64,000 bases of DNA from Planctomycetaceae bacterium (GCA_014762625.1 JABURQ010000177.1:1-64000); one strand, 5' to 3'; positions 9,854 to 19,794 are shown, counted from the stretch's first letter. Notes: generated by a model from the sequence alone, not told the origin. Numbers and translations are program-made.

Positions 9854-10630
9854 ATGGACTTGAATCTGAAGGATTCCGTCGTCGTGATCACCGGTGGAGC
9901 GAGCGGAATCGGTCGCGCGACGGCGGATCAGTTTCACGCGGAGGGCGCTCGAGTCTCGGTCTGGGATCTTCAATCCCCCGAAGAAGAATCGTTCGACTTC
10001 CAGCAGGTTGACATCACGTCAGCCGACGATGTGGCGCGGGCGACAGAGATCACTCTCTCACGATTCGGTCGCATCGATCATCTCGTTCACGCGGCGGCGA
10101 TCGGGTCCGGGAAATTCGGTTTTCCGTTCGACAATCTCTCCCCCGACGACTGGCCACGGGTGCTGGAGGTGAACATCATGGGGATGACCCGCGTCGCTCA
10201 TGCGGTCGGCCCGGTACTGCGAACGCAACAGGCGGGGACGATGGTTTTTATTTCATCGGTCGCGGGACAAATCGGATCGCAAACGGATCCCCCCTACTCC
10301 GCCGCCAAAGCGGCGAATATCAACTTCGCTCAGTGCTTGGCGAAGGATCTGGCTCCTCACGGCGTGCGGGTGAACACGGTTTGCCCCGGCATGATTCAAA
10401 CGCCGCTCAACAAGTCGGTCTGGCAGGCGTGGAACGATCGACAATCCGACGATCGGAAACGTTCCTATGAAGACTGGGCGGGAGAAAAAATACGCACGGT
10501 GATTCCTCTCGGCCGCTGGCAAACGCCCGAAGACATCGCTCATACGATTCTGTTTCTCTCGTCCGACAAAGCGGCTCAGATCACCGGCCAGACGATCAAC
10601 GTCGACGGCGGTTTCGTGATGCACTGGTAG
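9854..10630 (+). CDS. short-chain dehydrogenase/reductase
   Basis: A 258-residue classical SDR. The dinucleotide-binding TGGASGIG is at 13-20, the catalytic triad is Ser134/135, Tyr148 and Lys152 (PYSAAK), and the C-terminus has the usual GQTINVDGG. The NNAG-like motif reads HAAAIG. An Asp after strand 2 (WDLQ) suggests NAD(H) rather than NADP(H). The substrate cannot be read; no pathway neighbours are present. Confidence 0.85.
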   Translation: MDLNLKDSVVVITGGASGIGRATADQFHAEGARVSVWDLQSPEEESFDFQQVDITSADDVARATEITLSRFGRIDHLVHAAAIGSGKFGFPFDNLSPDDWPRVLEVNIMGMTRVAHAVGPVLRTQQAGTMVFISSVAGQIGSQTDPPYSAAKAANINFAQCLAKDLAPHGVRVNTVCPGMIQTPLNKSVWQAWNDRQSDDRKRSYEDWAGEKIRTVIPLGRWQTPEDIAHTILFLSSDKAAQITGQTINVDGGFVMHW

Positions 10631-10646
10631 AGAACACCCTCCCAGC

Positions 10647-10652
10647 TATAAT
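10647..10652 (+). promoter_or_regulatory. perfect -10 hexamer before the HipA-like gene
   Basis: TATAAT lies 42 bases upstream of the TTG start of the HipA-like gene, in the 64-base gap after the SDR. The corresponding -35 position (CTGGTA at 10624-10629, 17-base spacer) is poor. This suggests the kinase/HIRAN pair has its own, possibly activator- or repressor-controlled, promoter. Confidence 0.45.
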
Positions 10653-10694
10653 GCACAAAACATAAGTTTCCTAAGAATAACCGGAGTCTGTCAC

Positions 10695-11663
10695 TTGTTT
10701 CCAGTCATCGACGTTTCAAATTGGGAACGACTGAGCATGGAACAGATGGGAACCAAACCCAAATTTTGGTGTCAGAGTGAGGATGGCGGAGAATATCTCT
10801 TTAAGGAAAGCCGATCGCACGCAGGAGAACACTGGTCCGAAAAAATCGCCGCTGAAATTGCCCAGTGGATTGGCTTATCCCACGCTTCAATAGAACTAGC
10901 TGTATGCAACGATAAAAAAGGAACCATTTCAAAAAACTTTCTTCCGTTGGACAAATCATGCAGTCTCGTTCATGGAAACGAGTTGTTGTCTAAAATTGAC
11001 GAGTCATACCCCAAAGAAGCTCCCAATTTTAGCGTGGTTCAACATACATTGCCTCGAATCATTGAGGCTTTGGATGAACATCATGCGCAGCCCCCTATGA
11101 CTGCAATTATTCCTGAAGGAGTTACTACGGGAAGTGATTATTTCCTCGGCTATTTAATGCTTGATGCGTTAATCACAAACACGGACCGGCATCACCAGAA
11201 TTGGGGGATCACAATTTCCTCATCTGAAACTGTTGGACATGACACCGAAATCGCCCCAACCTTCGATCATGCTTCTAGTTTGGGTAGAGAATTGACAGAT
11301 CGGAGAAGGGATGACAAATACCAAGCCGAATTGAGACGCAATGAGACAGTCAGCCCTTCAAGAAGAGATCAGACGATTGTTGGATATCTGGAAAGCCGTA
11401 AAGGACGATCGCGCATCTATGAGGCAGAAGCAGAAGCAAACCCACTACATCCAATCGATGTTTTCAGGATTGCTTTTGCGAGATACAATACTCCCTCAGA
11501 TGCGTGGATCAATCGACTCCAATCTCTTGATTATTCTCAAGTGAGACAAATCGTACAGAAGATACCCAACAACATCATGAGTGAACCCGCTCGTAGTTTT
11601 TGTCTCAAACTGATTGAACTCAATTACCACGCAATCATTTCTCGGGGTTTCCAATATGAGTAA
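10695..11663 (+). CDS. HipA-like Ser/Thr kinase (single-domain)
   Basis: A 322-residue HipA-C-type kinase. Visible catalytic elements are Lys37 in YLFKES (ATP-contacting), Glu54 in the following helix, the catalytic loop ITNTDRHHQNWG (Asp164, Asn169) and the metal-binding Asp191 in PTFDHASSLG. It lacks the N-terminal subdomain of classical E. coli HipA and is the size of compact HipA relatives such as CtkA. The family phosphorylates serine/threonine in translation factors or host proteins, often as a toxin held by a HipB repressor; no HTH partner is encoded here. Instead its stop overlaps by eight bases the start of a HIRAN-like gene. TTG start with CCGGAG eight bases upstream. The pair is AT-rich compared with both flanks, suggesting acquisition. 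Confidence 0.8.
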   Translation: MFPVIDVSNWERLSMEQMGTKPKFWCQSEDGGEYLFKESRSHAGEHWSEKIAAEIAQWIGLSHASIELAVCNDKKGTISKNFLPLDKSCSLVHGNELLSKIDESYPKEAPNFSVVQHTLPRIIEALDEHHAQPPMTAIIPEGVTTGSDYFLGYLMLDALITNTDRHHQNWGITISSSETVGHDTEIAPTFDHASSLGRELTDRRRDDKYQAELRRNETVSPSRRDQTIVGYLESRKGRSRIYEAEAEANPLHPIDVFRIAFARYNTPSDAWINRLQSLDYSQVRQIVQKIPNNIMSEPARSFCLKLIELNYHAIISRGFQYE

Positions 11664-12450
11664 TGTTGAACATGCACTTTTTGTCGCATGGCAAAATCCG
11701 ATTTCTCGAAGTTTTTACCCCGTTGCTCGACTCGCTCAGGTCGTGCAATCAGTATGTTCTGAATGTTTCGAGTTTGTTTATATCCAAAACGCAAGGGATG
11801 CCGAAGGGTTCCAACCTTTTTCTTCTTTCCCAGATTTCAAGCAAATCTATCGCAGCAAAGAATTGTTCCCATTATTCGCGAATCGGGTTCCCTCCAGCAA
11901 TCGTTCAGACTATCAAGAATACTTAAGGTACTTGGGGCTTCCAGACGCAAACAATAGTCCAATCACATTACTAAGTCGTAGTTCCGGACAGCGTCGAACC
12001 GACACCCTTGAATTGTTCCCTCTGCCTACATTCGAACCAGATTTCGGTTACCGTACTTGGTTCTGGTCTCATGGCATTCGTCACCTTGAGTCATCCAACC
12101 AAGAACGTGTACTCAAATTGGCGAAAGAAGAAGAGATCTTTCCTTCCATCGATCAGTCAAATACATTCGACTCTCAAGCGATCAAATTATTGAGCAATGA
12201 TCAAATTCATATTGGATTTATGCCTTCGTACTTACTAGACGACGCTCATACTCTCCAAGAAATGTGTCAGACTTGTGAAATCTTCGTAGAAAGAGTCAAT
12301 CCCTCTCCTGCCCCTGTTCAACAAAGATTGCTTTGTCGCCTGGAGTCTTGTTGGCCTGATGGTTTTATCCCATATTCCTCAACAAAATATCAGCCAATCC
12401 CACAAGACGCGGCATCTATTTTACCGCCCGTTTTCGATAGAGAAGTGTAG
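11656..12450 (+). CDS. HIRAN-like domain protein, partner of HipA-like kinase
   Basis: Start chosen at ATG 11656 (MSNVEHALF), which overlaps the kinase stop; 264 residues. The C-terminal half resembles a HIRAN domain, a DNA-end/ssDNA-binding OB-like fold known from Rad5/HLTF: HGIRHL (139-144), N-x-F-D-x-x-A-I (169-176, NTFDSQAI) and IGFMPSYLLDD (186-196), then a strand with VNPSP. The N-terminal 135 residues are a separate domain with FYPVARL, FEFVYI and a LFPLFANRV motif; I do not recognise it. Translation coupling to the kinase implies a joint role: either the kinase's substrate/antitoxin or a DNA-damage or invader sensor. This is inferred from layout and motif only. Confidence 0.65.
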   Translation: MSNVEHALFVAWQNPISRSFYPVARLAQVVQSVCSECFEFVYIQNARDAEGFQPFSSFPDFKQIYRSKELFPLFANRVPSSNRSDYQEYLRYLGLPDANNSPITLLSRSSGQRRTDTLELFPLPTFEPDFGYRTWFWSHGIRHLESSNQERVLKLAKEEEIFPSIDQSNTFDSQAIKLLSNDQIHIGFMPSYLLDDAHTLQEMCQTCEIFVERVNPSPAPVQQRLLCRLESCWPDGFIPYSSTKYQPIPQDAASILPPVFDREV

Positions 12451-12504
12451 TCAGCAATCCTTTCTTTGAGCGTGCCTTCGCTTTCGCTGTAGTGAAGCTG
12501 AAGA

Positions 12505-14307
12505 TCAAAGCGGGGCGTTTTTGGGAAAGAAAACCGAGAGACGCAGGTCGGTGCCGCCCAATTTTTGAGGACGTCCCAGGTAACGTCGAATCCAGGTATC
12601 GGCGAGCTGATTCCGCTCGCGCGAATTTCGATCGCGCCATTCGAGGACGAGCGTCGTCGGTTTGTGGGGCGCTCCCGAGAGACGAGCCATCAGCTCATCC
12701 CAGTCCTTCAAAATGACAACGTTACGCGACGGATAGTTGAGGACCAGTTGCAGCCGCAAGCGGGCGGTCTCCTCGCGCTCGCTGATCACAACCACTTCCT
12801 GAATCCCGCCCGGAATTTCGTCCAGCAGTTTCTGAAGCCGCGCAAGTTCGTCGCTATGGAGTTCCCTCGATTCCAGATTCTGCAGCAGAGGAGACGGGGA
12901 CGCCACAGCGGTCCCGAAGTGCGCCAGGGTGAAGAACGAGAGAAACAATGCGGCAAACAGTCGCGGCCAGCGACGCGGCGAGAAGTCACGACGATCCAGC
13001 AAGCAGAAAATCAGCAAGACGATCAGTGACAGAATCACAAAACCTTCCGAAGAAAACAACAACGGGAGAAACTCATCCGTATGTTGAATCGAGCGGGAAT
13101 AGAACGCGATCATCGGAACCAACGTCCAGAGCGTGGCCCAGGTGACTCTCAGTTTCCCGGTCGTCACCTCGTTAAATGCGATCGCCGCCGCAATGACGAG
13201 CGACAAGGCAACGAGCACGACCGAACATTGTGTGAAGAGTGATTCTGGTCCCCAGAGCACCCGCCCCAACATCCAACCGGCGAATCCGAGAATGAACCAC
13301 AGCGCGATGGAACGATCACCGGTCGCTTCCCGCGACACACAACGGCCGAAGATGCCCAACAGGCCGTAAAACGAAAGTCCAACCATCGGCCCCAGGGCAT
13401 CGAAGAAACTCCAGGTCAGGTCGAGTTCGCTCAGTGGTGATAGTTGTGTCGGTAAGCCGATAAACCAGTTTTTCCAGAAATCGAGTCCGTAGGCGGAGGA
13501 CATCATCAGCGGCCACCAACCCGCGGAGGCGAAACAGGTCACCCACAACAGACAGAGCGCCATCAGTCGTCTCGAAGGCTCCACAATGGAGATGCTCGAT
13601 TCGTCTGCGGGGCGGTCGTATTTGATCGCAGCCAGACATTGAACCAGTTGGAGACCGGCGAACAGTAACACAGCCGGTCCTCCCAAGAGTAAACACATAC
13701 CGAGCGCCAGACCTCCCCCCAGAATCGGCCAGGTGATGACCGAACGTTCTTTGGCCAGATGATTGGCGAACCAACGGACCGAGAGCAACCCGAAGAGAAT
13801 TGTGAAGGAGATCGGAAGCACGGTCTGGGCCTGACCCAGAACGACCGTTTGACCGGACGCGATTAAAACTGCCCACATCGCGACTCGTCCGCCATACAGG
13901 TCGGAGACGATCCAGTAACAACCCGCCACCAGTAAGACGGTCCCGAGCCAGGAAACGATCATCGCTTCGAAGGCTCCTTTACCGGGTAGTAGATTTTGAA
14001 CCGCGGCCATCAGCCAGGTACTCATCGGCGGTTGGGACTGAATCGCGCTGATCGAATCGCGTCCGCCGGGAGAAACCATTCCCTCCACCGATTCCGACTT
14101 CAATAAATCCAGACTCCGTAACACCCACTCGCTATCGGTTTCACTGAGTGCTGCATGCTGAAATGCGAAGAGTGTCGGCATGATCGCCAATACAAAAATC
14201 CACGGCTGAAAACTTGCCGTTCGATCGAAGACGGGGAACAGATCGTTCGGCCGCCCCGCGTCGCGGTACAAATGCGTCAGCCTGGAAGAGGTGATGGCGT
14301 TTGACAT
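12505..14307 (-). CDS. GT39-like multi-pass membrane protein
   Basis: About 600 residues from ATG 14307 (MSNAITSSRL); the frame stays open to a TTG at 14367 with no better support. It begins with a cytoplasmic tail, then a first helix (FQPWIFVLAIMPTLFAFQ), a luminal loop with SETDSEWVLRSLD carrying acidic residues, and PPMSTWLMAAVQ as in ArnT-like glycosyltransferases, followed by roughly ten hydrophobic segments and a soluble C-terminal domain of about 130 residues. Probably a lipid-carrier-dependent glycosyltransferase. The adjacent epimerase on the same strand suggests shared cell-surface glycan work. Confidence 0.6.
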   Translation of the reverse strand: MSNAITSSRLTHLYRDAGRPNDLFPVFDRTASFQPWIFVLAIMPTLFAFQHAALSETDSEWVLRSLDLLKSESVEGMVSPGGRDSISAIQSQPPMSTWLMAAVQNLLPGKGAFEAMIVSWLGTVLLVAGCYWIVSDLYGGRVAMWAVLIASGQTVVLGQAQTVLPISFTILFGLLSVRWFANHLAKERSVITWPILGGGLALGMCLLLGGPAVLLFAGLQLVQCLAAIKYDRPADESSISIVEPSRRLMALCLLWVTCFASAGWWPLMMSSAYGLDFWKNWFIGLPTQLSPLSELDLTWSFFDALGPMVGLSFYGLLGIFGRCVSREATGDRSIALWFILGFAGWMLGRVLWGPESLFTQCSVVLVALSLVIAAAIAFNEVTTGKLRVTWATLWTLVPMIAFYSRSIQHTDEFLPLLFSSEGFVILSLIVLLIFCLLDRRDFSPRRWPRLFAALFLSFFTLAHFGTAVASPSPLLQNLESRELHSDELARLQKLLDEIPGGIQEVVVISEREETARLRLQLVLNYPSRNVVILKDWDELMARLSGAPHKPTTLVLEWRDRNSRERNQLADTWIRRYLGRPQKLGGTDLRLSVFFPKNAPL

Positions 14308-14388
14308 ATCGGTTGAAGAAGATCTCGTAGAAACAGAATCAGAGGTAGCGAAGAAAATCCCTCTCAATGATTATAGCATCCTCTCGGC

Positions 14389-15369
14389 TCAACATTGACC
14401 TCGTTTTTCGGCAATCACGTCGCGCAGAATCTGCTCCAGGGTCCGGGTCGGTTTTTCTCCCAACTGGGCCTGCAATTTGGTCAGGTCGGGGACGCGGCGG
14501 CGGACATCCTCAAAATCGGATCCGTATTCGGTGTGATACGGCTCCAACTGGATTTCCGAGGAGGACTCGGTCAACGCCACTACCTGTTCGGCGAGACTTT
14601 TGATCGTCACCGGAAAATCGCTTCCGATGTTGAAAACCTGCCCGGCGGCGGAATCATCATTGGTCAGTTTGACGACCGCGTTCACGACATCGTCCACGTG
14701 AGCGAAACAGCGTACCTGTTGTCCGTCGTCAAAGACCGTGAGCGGTTCGTTGGCCAGCGCCCGATCGACAAACCGGGGAATCACCATACCGTAATGCCCC
14801 ACCTGGCGAGGACCGACCACATTGAAAAAGCGTCCGATGACGACGGGAATTTCATACTTGCGGTGATAGGCCAGCGCGAGAAATTCGTCGATCGCTTTGG
14901 AACAACCATACGCCCAACGCGGTTTGGAGGTCGGACCGAGGACCAGGTCCTCCTCTTCGGTCCATTGTTCTTTCGGGTTCTTGCCGTATACCTCGCTGGT
15001 CGACGCCAGAAACACGCGGATATTTTGTTGAGCCGCGTGTCTCAATAATGTTTCGGTGGGATAGATATTGGTTTCGATCGTACGGACCGGATCGTCGGCA
15101 ACCAGTTTCACACCGACCGCCGCCGCCAGATGATAGACGGTATCGACTCCCCGCATCACTTCGGTAAGCAGCACCGGGTCGGTGATGGAACCTTTACGGA
15201 ATGTCAGTTTCTCGTGATCGCGAACGGCGGAGAGATTTTCTTCGCGTCCTGTGGAAAGGTCATCGATGACCGTAACCGCGTGGCCGGCGTCCAGAAGCTG
15301 TTCGGTCAAGTGACTGCCGATAAACCCGGCCCCCCCCGTAACGAGACAATGTTGCGATCCAGTTGTCAT
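14389..15369 (-). CDS. NAD-dependent nucleotide-sugar epimerase/dehydratase
   Basis: Start placed at ATG 15369 (MTTGSQHC), directly before the Rossmann motif TGGAGFIG (11-18); the longer frame to 15615 has no coding character and would overlap the divergent tal gene. The product is 326 residues. Active-site features are the STSEVYG segment (123-129) and Tyr154-x3-Lys158 (YGCSK). The set resembles UDP-glucuronate decarboxylase or UDP-glucose 4-epimerase-type extended SDRs; the exact substrate is not determinable. It lies 81 bases upstream of the GT39-like gene on the same strand. Confidence 0.85.
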   Translation of the reverse strand: MTTGSQHCLVTGGAGFIGSHLTEQLLDAGHAVTVIDDLSTGREENLSAVRDHEKLTFRKGSITDPVLLTEVMRGVDTVYHLAAAVGVKLVADDPVRTIETNIYPTETLLRHAAQQNIRVFLASTSEVYGKNPKEQWTEEEDLVLGPTSKPRWAYGCSKAIDEFLALAYHRKYEIPVVIGRFFNVVGPRQVGHYGMVIPRFVDRALANEPLTVFDDGQQVRCFAHVDDVVNAVVKLTNDDSAAGQVFNIGSDFPVTIKSLAEQVVALTESSSEIQLEPYHTEYGSDFEDVRRRVPDLTKLQAQLGEKPTRTLEQILRDVIAEKRGQC

Positions 15370-15524
15370 TCCACTCTCCAGATTATCCGAAACTTCTAGA
15401 GTAGCGTATCGCGCCTTTTCACTTCGGAACAGGGAGCGGGGGTGGGATTTCCGGCGTAAATGCTTATCATGGAATAAAGAGAACAGTTTGTAACGCCCAC
15501 ACGACCACAGACGAAGGATTCCCA

Positions 15525-16583
15525 ATGACTTCTCCGCTCGAATCGCTAATCGCCACCGGAACCAAACTCTGGCTCGATTCCGTCGATCCGGATCTGGTCC
15601 GCTCCAATCACGCACTCGGAGCGACGGGAGCCACGTCGAATCCCATCATCATTTCCGATCTGATCAAATCGGGACGGTTCGACGAAACGATCAGCAAACT
15701 GATTAGTCAGGGTCTCGACGACGAACAAATCGCCTGGCAAATGACCGATCGGCTGGTTCACGACGCCCAACTCGTCTTCTCGGATACTTATTCGCAAACC
15801 GAAGGAGACGACGGTTATGTGAGCTTCGAGTTGGATCCGCTGCTTGAAGACACCGAATGTCCGTTGTCGGTGGAAGAGAAAATCGCCAAATACATCGAAC
15901 TCGGCAAAGAGTGGTCCGAAGGACATTCCAATCGTATGATCAAAGTCCCCGCGACACCGGCGGGACTCGGAGCTCTTGAGGAATTGGTCGCCGCAGGCGT
16001 GACCGTGAACGTGACGTTGATGTTTACGGAACGACAATACAAGGAAGCGCGCGATGCCGTGTGGCGCGGAGCGCAACGCCGCGGATCGCTCGATTCATTC
16101 AAATCGGTCTACTCCATTTTCATCAGCCGCATCGACGTCTACACCGACAAGCACGTCAGCGAATTATCAGACGCGGCTCAAGGCGAGGTCGGCATCGTCA
16201 ACGCGAAACGAATCTGGAAGCTGAATCAAGAATTCTGGGCCGATAAGAACTGCCCCCTCAAACAGGAACTGATCTTCGCCTCGACGGGCACCAAAAAGCC
16301 GGACGACCCGAAAGACAAATACGTCGCCGCACTGGCCGGAGCCGACATCCAGACCAATCCTCCCGCTACCAACGAAGCGATCCAGGAAATGGAAGACGTG
16401 ACGTACACGCGTCAGGTCGATCAACTTCCATCCGACGATGTCCTTAACGAGATTGATGAAAAGGTGGACTTCGCGAAAATGGAGGAAGTTCTGATGGAAG
16501 AGGGGCTCAAGAAATTCGCCGATCCGCAAAAAGGATTGCTTGAGCTCATCGGTGAGAAACGAAAAGAACTCGCCGAAACATGA
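15525..16583 (+). CDS. tal: transaldolase
   Basis: A 352-residue transaldolase of the long form, exchanging a dihydroxyacetone unit between sedoheptulose-7-phosphate and glyceraldehyde-3-phosphate in the non-oxidative pentose phosphate pathway. Lys140 in NRMIKVPAT forms the Schiff base; GATSNPIII (35-43) and [15 protein letters not shown] are family motifs. The stop overlaps the rlmN start (ATGA), so the two are translationally coupled. Confidence 0.92.
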   Translation: MTSPLESLIATGTKLWLDSVDPDLVRSNHALGATGATSNPIIISDLIKSGRFDETISKLISQGLDDEQIAWQMTDRLVHDAQLVFSDTYSQTEGDDGYVSFELDPLLEDTECPLSVEEKIAKYIELGKEWSEGHSNRMIKVPATPAGLGALEELVAAGVTVNVTLMFTERQYKEARDAVWRGAQRRGSLDSFKSVYSIFISRIDVYTDKHVSELSDAAQGEVGIVNAKRIWKLNQEFWADKNCPLKQELIFASTGTKKPDDPKDKYVAALAGADIQTNPPATNEAIQEMEDVTYTRQVDQLPSDDVLNEIDEKVDFAKMEEVLMEEGLKKFADPQKGLLELIGEKRKELAET

Positions 16584-17650
16584 ACGACACTCCAAAACGA
16601 CATCTCCTCGACCTCACTACGTCCGAACTGCAGGTGTGGTGTGAAGCACGTGGCGAGGGAAAATACCGCGCGACTCAAATCCGGAAATGGATTTTCGGCA
16701 AACGCGTCGAGGCTTTCGACGAATGTCACGACGTCCCGGCGAAACTGCGCGAGGCACTCAAGGCGGAGTTCGACCTGTTTCGCGCGGAGGTGATCGCCCA
16801 CAAAGTCGCGACCGACAACACCGAGAAGCTGCTGCTCTCACTTCCCGACAAGCAACTTGTCGAATGCGTCCTGATGCGGGAGACGAAACGACGTACGATT
16901 TGCATCAGTACGCAGGTTGGCTGTGCGATGGGTTGCGTCTTTTGCGCGAGCGGCTTGGAAGGCTTGAAGCGGAACCTGACCCAGGGAGAAATTCTGGAGC
17001 AGGTGCTCCGTCTCGACCGACTGATCACCGATCCACAGGAACGAATCACCAATGTGGTCGTGATGGGAATCGGCGAACCGCTGGCGAATCTCGGCAATCT
17101 GATCCCGGTGCTCGAAACGCTGAACGAAAAAGGTGGGATGGGGCTCGGCGCCCGTCGCATCACGGTTTCCACCGTCGGACTTCCCGAGAAAATTCGCGAC
17201 TTCGCCAAACTTGATAAAGCGTTCAATCTCGCCGTTTCGCTACACGCTCCCAACGACGAACTCCGTAACAAACTGGTTCCCGTCAACGATAACATCGGCA
17301 TCGACCAGATTCTCGCCGCCGCCGACGAATACTTCGAACAATCGGGACGCCGCGTGACTTACGAATACGTGCTGCTCTCGGGCGTGAACGATGCTCCCGA
17401 GCACGCACAGGAATTGGGTCGCTTGCTCAAAGGTCGGATCTCGCACGTCAATCTGATCCCCATGAACGAAGTGGAAGGACTCGATTTCGTCGAGCCGACG
17501 TCGCCGCGCACAAAGGAATTCGTACAGATCCTCGAACAGTACGGCGTGCCGGCGACCGTGCGGAAGCGCAAAGGCGCCGACATCGATGCCGCCTGCGGTC
17601 AATTGCGTCTGAAACACGAACAACAAGTGACGCTCGACCTGCCGGGGTAG
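16580..17650 (+). CDS. rlmN: 23S rRNA A2503 / tRNA A37 C2-methyltransferase
   Basis: A 356-residue radical SAM enzyme. The 4Fe-4S cysteines are Cys115, Cys119 and Cys122 (CAMGCVFC), preceded by ICISTQVG, and the C-terminal ACGQL holds the second methyl-carrying cysteine region. Motifs GEPLANLGN and RRITVSTVG fit RlmN. It methylates A2503 in the peptidyl-transferase exit tunnel and some tRNAs. ATG overlaps the tal stop by four bases. Confidence 0.95.
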   Translation: MNDTPKRHLLDLTTSELQVWCEARGEGKYRATQIRKWIFGKRVEAFDECHDVPAKLREALKAEFDLFRAEVIAHKVATDNTEKLLLSLPDKQLVECVLMRETKRRTICISTQVGCAMGCVFCASGLEGLKRNLTQGEILEQVLRLDRLITDPQERITNVVVMGIGEPLANLGNLIPVLETLNEKGGMGLGARRITVSTVGLPEKIRDFAKLDKAFNLAVSLHAPNDELRNKLVPVNDNIGIDQILAAADEYFEQSGRRVTYEYVLLSGVNDAPEHAQELGRLLKGRISHVNLIPMNEVEGLDFVEPTSPRTKEFVQILEQYGVPATVRKRKGADIDAACGQLRLKHEQQVTLDLPG

Positions 17651-17659
17651 GTCAACTGA

Positions 17660-17778
17660 TTACTGCCGATCTTTCGGAAACGGTAAGGCATTGGCCTGTT
17701 GGGCCCAGTTCGTCCACGTTTGCTTTAGATCCAGAACGAGGCCGGGATGCTCACAGACCAGAAGAAAACGACCTCTGA
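17660..17778 (-). pseudogene. relic C-terminal tail of an arylsulfatase
   Basis: On the minus strand, upstream of a TAA at 17662-17660, the frame reads as about 39 residues that include EHPGLVLDLKQTW and NWAQQANALPFPKDRQ. This is the typical carboxy-terminal end of planctomycete sulfatases (a 'HPELV..L...W..WA....V.P.P' pattern). No sulfatase body lies upstream; instead the stop of the sulfotransferase fusion gene (17784-17782) abuts it in another frame. It is best read as the remnant of a sulfatase gene replaced or deleted by recombination. Identification rests on a short match. Confidence 0.5.
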
Positions 17779-17781
17779 GAG

Positions 17782-19794
17782 CTATGCCGCGCGAGGTAGC
17801 GATGTTTCCCCCCGATCAGTATCCGTGGTCAATCCATAACCATGGAGATGTTTTTCGAATTGATCTTGTCGAATATTTCCGGGATCTTGAATCCAGTAGC
17901 TCTCCAATAAACGTGCGTATTGCGTGACCAGGTGAGAGATCCGTTCCGACTTGGATTGTGAGTTGAGTCCCGGATCCAGGGGCTCGTGAATTTGGATATT
18001 CACTATTCCACGGTCGTCGACCGTGGCAAAGATCGGGATGGCGGGAGCCCCCGTTTTGATGGCTAATTGTGCAAATCCTGTCCGGAAGATTCTTTTCCTG
18101 CCTAAAAAATCGATTTCAATTCCCGCATCCCCCTGGGCTCCATCTGCTGAAATATAGAGATACCGTCCTGATTCCAGGTCACGAATCGATTGACGTACGA
18201 TTTGTGTCGGCGATGAGTTTTTGGTTAACAGCAAATTGGCCTCAACATTAGCAAGCTTGGAGGCCCGACCTCCTACGGAAATGGTGGTTAGGGGAAAGTT
18301 TTTCTCAGCAATAATTTTTCCCACGACTCTTGCCGCCCCAAAGTGGCTATTCACAATCAACGCACCAGGTTGCTGGCCTCGATACTGCTCAAGAATCTCC
18401 TCTCCCTCGATCGTGACTGATTTTTCAATTCGATCCAGGCTCATCTCTCCGAAGGCCAGCATTCGCCAATCTTTACATTCATTCGCGAAGAGATGTCGAG
18501 AAACGGCTTTGTTGACATCAACTGGCTGGTTCAGCCAGGTGGCAATTGTTTGAATTCTTTGCCGACTTTCTGGAAAGAACTTTGATTGCAGCAGCCTGGA
18601 AGAAAAGACGTGCCGTAGAAAGACAATTGCCCATTCATACGACATGCGCGAGGCCAGATTGAGACAACATTCCTCCCAGGTTCCCGTGCGGCGCGTTCTT
18701 TTCCACATTTTCTCTCGGTCGAACGCTTGTGGCGATTGTTTTTTCCGGGTCCCCGATTTCGAGGAGCCGGTTTTGGGCGCCGAATGATTGTCGGGCGTTT
18801 TCTGAATCGCGACCGAGTTCCATTCTGGCCCCAGTCTGTTTCGTTGCGATTCGAAGAAACGATGAATTTTCGATTGCCACTCGTCCGAGATCTCGGCCGT
18901 TGCTTTGTCGGAAGCATGAAGCGATTCAGAGCCCTTCAGTCCCAGCATCTCTTTGCGCTGTTTGGGATGACTCAATTGTTGATACTCTCGACTCAGCATT
19001 GGTGATGCATGAATCGATTTCAATTGTTCGATCTGGTATTGAGTCCAGCGATCGTTGACACGCTTGTCAGAGATCAAGTTGATGGTGATCTTCTCATCGA
19101 TTTCGAATGCCCGTGACAACTCGATCAGGAACGATTCGGAATCTGACTTCAGTTGAGAAAAATGAAGGACATGCAGTTTATCAAGCCCAAAAATGGAAGC
19201 ATACATCTCGAGGAGGTCGGCATATCGCAGGTGTTCTCGAATGGGTTCCTCAGGATGTTGCCATCTTTCATCAAGCCATTCGTTGATGCTGAAGTATCGA
19301 GGTGGTTCGCCAAACGAGTCCTTGAGTTCATGATAGCTACGGTGCTTGAGGTTGAATCCCTTCAAGCGTTGAAAATAAAGAGATTCCAGATACTCCAACG
19401 GTTCTCGCAGAACCACGACGATTCGGCAATCAGGAAAATATTGTTTGAAGAGATCAGCCGCTTGATGTTGCTGAGACAAACTTCCAACCGACAACAACTC
19501 CTCTGAAAGAATGAGTGACTTTCCCTGAAGTTTTGCCGCTTGAGAATGCTCTAAGAGTTGTTCAAAGTCCGCTTCGGAGCAAACAGCCTCCCCTCCAAGG
19601 GCTCGTTTCATCAAAGAATCGATCGATTTGAGAGGAAATTTCTCATTGGTACCGTGAATGAATTTTCCGAGGTACTCGACCTGAGGATGTTCGGTGAACA
19701 GAAACTTCTGCAACAAAGAGGTGGCTGTTTTCGGCATCCCCACATGCAGATAGAGGTCCGCTTTGGAGTTCTGTGTTTCTGAAAAATCGTTCAT
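17782..19794 (-). CDS. sulfotransferase-like / LpxL-type acyltransferase-like fusion
   Basis: A 670-residue two-domain protein. Residues 15-330 look like a sulfotransferase: the PAPS phosphosulfate loop HVGMPKTATSLLQKF (17-31) and VVLREPLEYLESLYFQRLKG (127-146), the 3'-phosphate-binding segment. A charged linker (335-365) leads to residues 370-650, which resemble the lauroyl/LPLAT acyltransferase fold: VNSHFGAARVV (481-491), DLESGRYLYISADG, a FLGRKRIFRTG strand and LAIKTGAPAIPIF. In LpxL-type enzymes the His is followed by four residues and a Glu; here the matching position is Arg489, so the acyltransferase half may be inactive or altered. It could decorate a lipid or glycan at the cell envelope. 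Flanked by two coding relics. Confidence 0.65.
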   Translation of the reverse strand: MNDFSETQNSKADLYLHVGMPKTATSLLQKFLFTEHPQVEYLGKFIHGTNEKFPLKSIDSLMKRALGGEAVCSEADFEQLLEHSQAAKLQGKSLILSEELLSVGSLSQQHQAADLFKQYFPDCRIVVVLREPLEYLESLYFQRLKGFNLKHRSYHELKDSFGEPPRYFSINEWLDERWQHPEEPIREHLRYADLLEMYASIFGLDKLHVLHFSQLKSDSESFLIELSRAFEIDEKITINLISDKRVNDRWTQYQIEQLKSIHASPMLSREYQQLSHPKQRKEMLGLKGSESLHASDKATAEISDEWQSKIHRFFESQRNRLGPEWNSVAIQKTPDNHSAPKTGSSKSGTRKKQSPQAFDREKMWKRTRRTGTWEECCLNLASRMSYEWAIVFLRHVFSSRLLQSKFFPESRQRIQTIATWLNQPVDVNKAVSRHLFANECKDWRMLAFGEMSLDRIEKSVTIEGEEILEQYRGQQPGALIVNSHFGAARVVGKIIAEKNFPLTTISVGGRASKLANVEANLLLTKNSSPTQIVRQSIRDLESGRYLYISADGAQGDAGIEIDFLGRKRIFRTGFAQLAIKTGAPAIPIFATVDDRGIVNIQIHEPLDPGLNSQSKSERISHLVTQYARLLESYWIQDPGNIRQDQFEKHLHGYGLTTDTDRGETSLPRAA

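Noticed and set aside
14395-15048. Long + strand open frame opposite the epimerase.
   Set aside because: Opposite-strand shadow; no start signal and no recognisable motif.
15370-15615. N-terminal extension of the epimerase.
   Set aside because: Extension is Arg/Trp-rich with no family match, would overlap tal, and the ATG at 15369 directly precedes the Rossmann motif.
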